A stretch of DNA of 64,000 nt from Magnetominusculus dajiuhuensis (GTDB lineage: Bacteria; Nitrospirota; Thermodesulfovibrionia; Thermodesulfovibrionales; Magnetobacteriaceae), in contig NZ_JBJUSG010000001.1 of the NCBI RefSeq assembly GCF_046044395.1, positions 1 to 64,000 of the forward strand, read 5' to 3'. A model generated the notes under the pieces. The model saw only the letters and a program-made list of their open reading frames with translations. It ran no database searches and was not told where the DNA came from. The stretch's first letter is position 1. Every line of letters starts with the position of its first letter. Positions 59,021 to 64,000 of this stretch are shown in pieces. The translations under genes and the position numbers were made by a program.

Positions 59021-59938
59021 TTATTTCCCTCCAAATGAATATGCCAGAAGCAAGGACGGCTTCGACATAAGTTCAAACAGTATTTTAACGCCTACTGATA
59101 GTATTAACAACGCAAGGAGTACCTTAAGCTGCTCAGTGTTGAGTTTTTCACTGAACATAGTGCCTATGTAGGCCCCTACGCTTGACCCTGTCAGCATAAC
59201 CAGGGCTAACACGAAGTCAACCGTATGGTTTGTGTAGGACTGAAGAAAGGTTACCTCAATTACGGTAAAGAGTATCTGAAATACACTCGTTCCGATTATC
59301 ACCCTCATTGGCATCTTCAGGATGTAAAGCATAATGGGAACCATGATAAACCCACCGCCCACGCCCATTATGGCAGCCAGTACACCCACTAATATCCCGA
59401 TAAGCACAGGTAAAATTGCCGAATGCCGCACTCCAGACTTCGCAAACTCCATTTGAAAGGGAAGGCTCCCCATCAGCCTGGAACAGGCGGACTGCCGCAC
59501 GCTGCCCTCATGGCCTTTATCGGGGCTTTTTTTCTTTAAACTCTCACCAAGCATAATTCCGCCAACTGTGAACGGCAAAAGTACATAGGTAAGTTTAATG
59601 ACGAAATCAATATTCCCCATCGCGTTTAAAACCTTGACCACCTGAACCCCAAGCCCGCCACCCAGAAAGCTGCCCGCCAGCAGGTATAACCCCATTTTCA
59701 TATCAACATTTCCAAGCTTCCAGTGGGTCAGAGTTGCCGAGGTTGAAGCCGCTACCATCTGATTTGCTCCACTTGCCGCCGCCACCGTCGGTGGTATCCC
59801 GAACATCATAAGCACGGGGGTAATAAGAAACCCGCCGCCTACGCCAAAAAGCCCCGAGAGCAACCCGATACCTGTCCCTATAGAGAGCATTATCATCAGA
59901 TTTATCGAGGTGTGCGCTACCGGTAAATATATGTTCAT
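59021..59938 (-). CDS. TauE/SafE (TSUP) family anion permease
   Basis: A 305-residue polytopic transporter of the sulfite/organosulfonate exporter family. Its two homologous halves each carry the glycine-rich signature: GLFGVGGGFLITPVLMMFGIPPTVAAASG (about residue 30) and AAIMGVGGGFIMVPIMLYILKMP (about 190). About eight helices are visible. A cytoplasmic linker at about 130-165 separates the halves. Substrate may be sulfite, thiosulfate or another sulfur anion. Its ribosome site AAAGGAGG directly adjoins a tandem repeat. Confidence 0.9.
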   Translation of the reverse strand: MNIYLPVAHTSINLMIMLSIGTGIGLLSGLFGVGGGFLITPVLMMFGIPPTVAAASGANQMVAASTSATLTHWKLGNVDMKMGLYLLAGSFLGGGLGVQVVKVLNAMGNIDFVIKLTYVLLPFTVGGIMLGESLKKKSPDKGHEGSVRQSACSRLMGSLPFQMEFAKSGVRHSAILPVLIGILVGVLAAIMGVGGGFIMVPIMLYILKMPMRVIIGTSVFQILFTVIEVTFLQSYTNHTVDFVLALVMLTGSSVGAYIGTMFSEKLNTEQLKVLLALLILSVGVKILFELMSKPSLLLAYSFGGK

Positions 59939-59951
59939 CCTTAATTGCCTC

Positions 59952-60134
59952 CTTTAGTAGTGAANNNNNNNNNNNNNNNNNNNNNNNNNNNNNNNNNNNN
60001 NNNNNNNNNNNNNNNNNNNNNNNNNNNNNNNNNNNNNNNNNNNNNNNNNNNNNNNNNNNNNNNNTATACTTTAGTAGTGAATATACTTTAGTAGTGAATA
60101 TACTTTAGTAGTGAATATACTTTAGTAGTGAATA
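59952..60134. repeat. 17-bp tandem repeat array spanning an assembly gap
   Basis: The unit TATACTTTAGTAGTGAA occurs in four copies plus a partial at 60065-60134, and its last 13 bases stand at 59952-59964 on the other side of the gap. True copy number is unknown because the 100 N interrupt the array. It lies in the leader or promoter region of the TauE/SafE gene. Confidence 0.9.
59965..60064. other. Scaffold gap (100 N)
   Basis: Exactly 100 N, the conventional placeholder for a gap of unknown length. The tandem repeat on both sides explains why assembly failed here. Confidence 0.98.
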
Positions 60135-60139
60135 TAGAA

Positions 60140-60355
60140 TTAGCTGTTTGAGTACGCCCTGTCATCTGTCATCAGGGGCATCTCATCAAACGTAACCTTG
60201 CTATCGGCACCGGAGTTTTTGGAGACGCGCCACCTCCCCTTCTCTGAGCCACCGTTAAGGAGCGTCTCTCTTGCGATATCCACTCTCATCTCGGCAATAG
60301 CCGCGGCCTCAAGGTGTTTGTTAATCTCACATAGCAGCTTCTTTATCTTACCCAT
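60140..60355 (-). CDS. Small hypothetical protein
   Basis: A 71-residue product with a near-perfect AAGGAGG site seven bases before the ATG, so it is very likely translated. The N-terminal half is a predicted helix (MGKIKKLLCEINKHLEAAAIAEMRVDIARETLL), the rest is polar and probably flexible. No family recognised. It overlaps the upstream gene by 13 bases. Confidence 0.6.
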   Translation of the reverse strand: MGKIKKLLCEINKHLEAAAIAEMRVDIARETLLNGGSEKGRWRVSKNSGADSKVTFDEMPLMTDDRAYSNS

Positions 60356-60807
60356 GTTGTGCCTCCTTTTCGGCTTTTACACCGCACTGGCGCAACCTCG
60401 CGGGTTCGATACTGCCATACGGGAACCGAAACTTCTTTCAGAATTTTTCTAAGGTCAAAGACCTTATTGATATTCAACTCAGGGCTAAGTAAAACCATGC
60501 TCAGCCCCCTTTTGTTGTTTATATTGTCTTTGAGCGTGAGGATGTGCGATCTGGTGTATAACTCGACGGTGACCTCAAAGTTATAGTTCCTGCCCGTGCT
60601 TATAATTGTGTCAAGGGTGTGAGCCGCGTTTGATTTGCCTTGCAGATATGGGCGTAACGAACAGTCGTCACAAATTATCATAATATCAAGCGCGTTCGAT
60701 ATACTGATAGCAAACCCCATCATGTAGGCGAGGGATTCGTCCGCCGCCCCCTGCTCGTTTGTTATAATTACCAGCCTTCGATTTATCGTTCCATACGTTG
60801 TCATCAC
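60343..60807 (-). CDS. Usp-like alpha/beta hypothetical protein
   Basis: A 154-residue protein with strand-helix alternation (RRLVIITNEQG, ALDIMIICDDC, GLSMVLLSPEL, VPVWQYRTRE) reminiscent of a universal stress protein, but lacking the ATP-binding glycine motif. A GTG at 60807 or the ATG at 60804 starts it. It overlaps the next small gene by 13 bases. Family assignment is tentative; neighbouring genes include a true tandem Usp. Confidence 0.5.
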   Translation of the reverse strand: MMTTYGTINRRLVIITNEQGAADESLAYMMGFAISISNALDIMIICDDCSLRPYLQGKSNAAHTLDTIISTGRNYNFEVTVELYTRSHILTLKDNINNKRGLSMVLLSPELNINKVFDLRKILKEVSVPVWQYRTREVAPVRCKSRKGGTTWVR

Positions 60808-61158
60808 AGACGTATAATCTCATAAATCGTGCCAAACGATAACTTATTGATTTATAAAGATAGTTATAGCATAATAACGGGGGTTAATGTTTCATAATGA
60901 AACGCGGTTGAAACAAAGGGGGAGGGCTAAAAAAAGGGTAACTCTATGCTGTTCTTTTTTCGCCTGTCATTCCGGTTTTCGCCTGTCATTCCGGCTTGTC
61001 TGGAATCTATCCTTAATACCTCAGAATGGGCAAAATCGTCATGAAACAACCATTTAAGGGACGATTCCGGACAAGCCGGAATGACGGAAAAGGGGCAAGG
61101 ATGACAACAATCTAAGCAACTACCGCTTACTTATGATGGAGAACAGATTTACCGTGGA
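60808..61158. other. Gene-free interval with palindromic repeats
   Basis: 351 bases without a gene. A possible sigma-54 -24 box lies near 60834. An inverted pair of 23-base repeats (60985-61007 and 61063-61085, core ATTCCGGACAAGCCGGAAT) brackets about 55 bases; a shorter copy precedes the left one (CCTGTCATTCCGG at about 60963-60975). The same unit occurs at 47937-47959. Confidence 0.7.
60819..60834 (-). promoter_or_regulatory. Weak sigma-54-like site before the Usp-like gene
   Basis: Minus strand TGGCACGATTTATGAG has a perfect -24 element (TGGCACG), but the -12 dinucleotide is GA instead of GC. The predicted start would fall on the start codon. An extended -10 type box (TGCTATAAC) further upstream is an alternative. 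Confidence 0.25.
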
Positions 61159-62559
61159 TTACCCCGGGGCAGTTGTGTCTTTTGGGGGGCGTGTCCCGTT
61201 GGGGATGTTAATGCCGAATTTCTCCAGCCTGTACCAGAAGGTTTTATAGCTCATACCGAGAAGCCGGGCAGCCTTTGTCGCCACATTATTGGCCTTTCTC
61301 ATCGCCTGTTTTAACAGTTTTTTCTCCAGCTCCTCAAAAATGATTCCCTCTTCGGGGATTTCTATGTCCATAATGTCGCAGGCAATCGGCTGCTTCAATT
61401 CGCTTTTGACATCCTCACAGCTTATGGCCGCAGCGTCGGCCATCAGTACCGCCCGCTCTATTACCGAACCAAGCTGGCGAATATTTCCAGGCCAGTGATA
61501 GTCTGTCAATAATTTGAGCGCCCCATTGTCTATGCCGCTTATCTGCTTTCCGAATTCCGCATTGTATCTGGAAATGAAGAAATTAACTAACAAGGGGATG
61601 TCCTCCTTTCTTTCTGTCAGGGGTGGTAGAGTTACTGTTACTACCTTTAGTCTGTAGTAGAGGTCTTCTCTGAATTTCCCCGTTTCTATCTCCTTCTCAA
61701 GGTCTTTGTTGGTTGCCGCGATGAACCTGACATTGACCTTTATTGTATCTTTACCGCCAAGTCTGCGGACTTCTTTGTCCTGGAGGACGCGCAGGAGTTT
61801 AGTCTGGGTCAACAGGGACAGGTCGCCTATCTCATCAAGAAAGAGCGTGCCGCCGTCGGCGGATTCTATTAAACCGGGCTTTCTGTGAGTTGCACCGGTA
61901 AACGCACCGGGTTCGTGTCCGAAGAGTTCGCTCTCAATGAGATTGTCAGGGATAGCCGCACAGTTGATGGGCGTAAAAGGGGCGTTTTTGCGCGGACTGT
62001 TATAGTGAATGGCGCGGGCGATGAGTTCTTTTCCAGTGCCGCTTTCGCCATAGATTAATACGGTAACAGGTGTGGCGGTTATCTTTTTTACGACATCTAT
62101 CACCTCGGTCATCTTTTTCGAGCGTCCGATTATGCCTTCCATGTTGAATTTGTCAAAAAGTTCTCTGTGAAGCCGGATATTTTCCTTGAGCAGAGACATC
62201 CTCTCTGCGGCCTTGCCAACGACAAGCGTGATAACATCTTTGTCAAGCGGCTTGATGAGATAGTCAAATGCTCCCTTTTTCATAGCCTCAACAGCACTGT
62301 TGATTGTTCCATACGCGGTGATTACGATAACGGCCGGTCTGGATGAAGGCTCTTTGGGCAGGTGTTCAAGCATCTGGATGCCGGTCATCCCCGCCATGTT
62401 TAGGTCAGTAAGGACTACATCGGCATTTTGCTCACTGATTATCTTTAACCCCTCTTCGGCGCTTGCAGCCGCAAACACCTCATACCCCTCGTCCTCGAGG
62501 ATCGTTTTTAGTATTCCCCGCTGTAATGGCTCATCATCTATTACGACAACTACTGCCAT
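61159..62559 (-). CDS. NtrC-type sigma-54-dependent response regulator
   Basis: A 466-residue enhancer-binding protein. Receiver (residues about 3-118, Asp in VVLTDLNMAG, Lys in YLIKPL); AAA core (about 140-370) with Walker A GESGTGKE, the sigma-54 contact loop GAFTGA, Walker B GGTLFLDEIGD and the R-fingers in FREDLYYRL; Fis-type helix-turn-helix at the C-terminus (NNVATKAARLLGMSYKTFWYRLEKFGI). It overlaps the kinase gene by 10 bases. Target unknown; nearby sigma-54-like sites are weak. Confidence 0.95.
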   Translation of the reverse strand: MAVVVVIDDEPLQRGILKTILEDEGYEVFAAASAEEGLKIISEQNADVVLTDLNMAGMTGIQMLEHLPKEPSSRPAVIVITAYGTINSAVEAMKKGAFDYLIKPLDKDVITLVVGKAAERMSLLKENIRLHRELFDKFNMEGIIGRSKKMTEVIDVVKKITATPVTVLIYGESGTGKELIARAIHYNSPRKNAPFTPINCAAIPDNLIESELFGHEPGAFTGATHRKPGLIESADGGTLFLDEIGDLSLLTQTKLLRVLQDKEVRRLGGKDTIKVNVRFIAATNKDLEKEIETGKFREDLYYRLKVVTVTLPPLTERKEDIPLLVNFFISRYNAEFGKQISGIDNGALKLLTDYHWPGNIRQLGSVIERAVLMADAAAISCEDVKSELKQPIACDIMDIEIPEEGIIFEELEKKLLKQAMRKANNVATKAARLLGMSYKTFWYRLEKFGINIPNGTRPPKDTTAPG

Positions 62560-63995
62560 GCGGCCTCCAGTTCATGCTTGACTTCATTTTTGCCGTTTCC
62601 AACCCGGGGACTGGATTCACATGGGCAGGGAAGGAATAATTTCACCTCCGAACCCGCCCCCGGCTCGCTGTAAAATTCAACCCTTCCCCCATGTTCTTCC
62701 ATAACCCTGAAGGTCATCGGCAGACCAAGTCCGGGGTGATTCTGCTTTGTTGAGAAAAATGGTTCGAACAGCTTTGGCAGGTTCTCAGCCGGGACACCCG
62801 GCCCGTCATCTTCTATTGTAAGGATGAACTCGCTCTCTTTCACCTCGGTGGTTAACTTTAAAAGGCCGCCCGTGGATTTGATGCTGTTGATAGCCTGAAA
62901 CGCGTTTGTTATGACGTTTAGTACGCAGGACTTAAACAAATCGGCATCAACATTGAGGGCCATGTCACTGCAGTAGTTCTTAATGATAACAATGCCGTCG
63001 GCCTCGGCCTTTGCCCATACGAGGGCTACGACATCCTCAAGGACATCGTTTATCTGCACCATTTTGGGGCTTATCTTTAGCGTCCTGCTGAACTCAAGGA
63101 AATCGTTGACAAGGTTGTTAAGTCTGCGGATTTCATGCTTAATGCCGACGACAAGGGTGTTGAAATTTTCCAGTTTATCCTTGTCTTCGGGGGGGTATTT
63201 GCCGCTTATGTAGTCAATTGAAAGGCTGATGAAATTTAACGGGTTTTTTATCTCATGGGCCATGTCGCGCGAGAGTTTGCCGAGGCCGGACAGATGCTCC
63301 GCCTCTCTCAGGCGTTCCTCAAGGTTTCTGCTCTCGCTTAATTTTTTGACCATATAATTGAAACTCTCCGAAAGCTGGCCAACCTCATCCTTTGTCTTTA
63401 CCTCTATTTGCTGGGTTAAATCCCCCGCCGACACCCTCAGGGAGGCATCCGCCAGCCTCTTTATCGGCAGGGTTACTCTGCGCGAGAACACAAGCGCAAT
63501 AAGCAGCCCGGTGCCAAATACTAAGATTATTGTAAAGGTACGTTTTACCGTGTTCATCTTAATCAGGTCTGAGAAGTCGTCTTTATTTATCATCAGGTGG
63601 ATATAGCCGTACTGCTGGCCGTCGGCCACAACGGGAACGATAACGTTGTATGTCTTGCCTTCGTCAGAGACATGCTCGCCGAGTTCCGCCTTGATGACCA
63701 TCTCTTTTCTCTTGTGCGAGATTGGCCTGCCAATTTTTTCCTGATTAGTGCTGGCCACAATCTCGCTGTTATTGCTTATGATAGATATCTCCTTGATGCC
63801 ACGCTTATTCAACTCCGTAAGATACTGAGAAAGGCGTGACTCGCCGGTCTTTCCTGTAACCTCCTCAACGCCGACCTGTATGGCCTTGGTGAGTTCGCCG
63901 GTTTGTCTTTCCACCTGCTGGAGAAGTTTGTGCTCCAATTGCAAATTAAACATCACAAGCATGAAGATGATGGTGCACGTCAGGATGAGCATCAT
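62550..63995 (-). CDS. Sensor histidine kinase (partial, cut at window end)
   Basis: At least 481 residues. The N-terminus is cut at the window end; the frame stays open there and the true start is probably beyond it. A membrane helix, a periplasmic sensor (about residues 25-150) and a second helix (about 152-172) precede a HAMP domain, HisKA (His in DMAHEIKNPLNFI) and HATPase_c (NVITNAFQAINS, DDGPGVP, GLGLP). It is the cognate partner of the NtrC-type regulator with which it overlaps by 10 bases. Confidence 0.92.
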   Translation of the reverse strand: MMLILTCTIIFMLVMFNLQLEHKLLQQVERQTGELTKAIQVGVEEVTGKTGESRLSQYLTELNKRGIKEISIISNNSEIVASTNQEKIGRPISHKRKEMVIKAELGEHVSDEGKTYNVIVPVVADGQQYGYIHLMINKDDFSDLIKMNTVKRTFTIILVFGTGLLIALVFSRRVTLPIKRLADASLRVSAGDLTQQIEVKTKDEVGQLSESFNYMVKKLSESRNLEERLREAEHLSGLGKLSRDMAHEIKNPLNFISLSIDYISGKYPPEDKDKLENFNTLVVGIKHEIRRLNNLVNDFLEFSRTLKISPKMVQINDVLEDVVALVWAKAEADGIVIIKNYCSDMALNVDADLFKSCVLNVITNAFQAINSIKSTGGLLKLTTEVKESEFILTIEDDGPGVPAENLPKLFEPFFSTKQNHPGLGLPMTFRVMEEHGGRVEFYSEPGAGSEVKLFLPCPCESSPRVGNGKNEVKHELEAAWQ

Positions 63996-64000
63996 CGCAA

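Noticed and set aside
1..64000. tRNA, rRNA, tmRNA or RNase P RNA genes
   Set aside because: None recognised in any intergenic stretch by eye; a covariance-model search (tRNAscan-SE, Infernal) would be needed for certainty.

Overview
The window comes from a diderm bacterium with type IV pili. It carries a complete pilMNOPQ locus, a lipopolysaccharide heptosyltransferase, lipoproteins, an outer-membrane secretin, sigma-54 machinery, multiheme cytochrome c, DsrE-type sulfur-relay proteins and a TauE/SafE-family exporter. Together these suggest an anaerobic or microaerophilic sulfur- or nitrogen-cycling lineage, possibly Nitrospirota or a deltaproteobacterial relative. That placement is inference; there is no rRNA, tRNA or other decisive marker here. 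A run of 100 N at 59965-60064 is a scaffold gap, so this is a draft assembly.

Layout. 1-4.7 kb: Uma2-type nuclease, a minisatellite bracketed by palindromes, a GT39-type glycosyltransferase, UDP-glucose dehydrogenase and thiol peroxidase. 4.9-10.2 kb: a translation/RNA operon (rnpM-infB-DUF503-rbfA-nrnA-truB). 10.3-17.0 kb: pilM-N-O-P, a PilQ-like lipoprotein without the channel domain, then pilQ. 17.1-22.5 kb: aroC-aroK-aroB-ftsY, then an ECF sigma factor and its zinc-finger anti-sigma. 22.6-26.3 kb (minus): rhamnosyltransferase-like GT2, a MoeB/ThiF E1-like enzyme and a GDYXXLXY/DUF2157 membrane pair. 26.5-28.3 kb: an accessory restriction-modification cassette (m6A methylase facing a NotI-family nuclease). 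28.5-32.7 kb: gpmI, a secreted NHL beta-propeller protein, purE. 32.8-37.5 kb: a signalling group (receiver-PAS-GGDEF, Ser/Thr kinase with cNMP domain, PilZ-HDOD protein). 37.6-41.6 kb: an IetAS-type AAA ATPase/subtilase defence module and a small degenerate toxin-antitoxin pair. 41.6-50.1 kb: two polytopic GT-C/TPR membrane proteins and five type IV pilin genes. 50.2-57.1 kb: heptosyltransferase, pentaheme cytochrome, a DsrE/F/H-like trio, HU, a secreted FlgT-C-like protein, radical SAM, GT2 and a lone cNMP-binding domain. 57.2-60.8 kb (minus): tandem Usp, a TIGR02186 membrane protein, a TauE/SafE permease and two small unknowns. 61.2-64 kb: an NtrC-type regulator and its histidine kinase, cut by the window end.

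How the parts connect. The pilMNOPQ assembly operon, the dispersed major-pilin paralogues, the c-di-GMP proteins and a TMTC-like predicted protein O-mannosyltransferase beside the pilin genes point to an elaborated and perhaps glycosylated pilus. Surface polysaccharide genes (GT39, Ugd, GT2, GT9) are scattered between them.

The most notable uncatalogued feature is a family of five copies of an intergenic element built from one or two perfect GC-rich hairpins. Four of the five sit exactly in convergent gene junctions. Both accessory defence cassettes have convergent junctions that lack it. Other points of interest: three genes whose promoter -10 box lies so close to the start codon that the mRNA should be leaderless; tandem palindromic operators before the HU gene; tandem repeats that supply the -35 box of the main pilin promoter; and an intrinsic terminator placed between tandem pilin genes.
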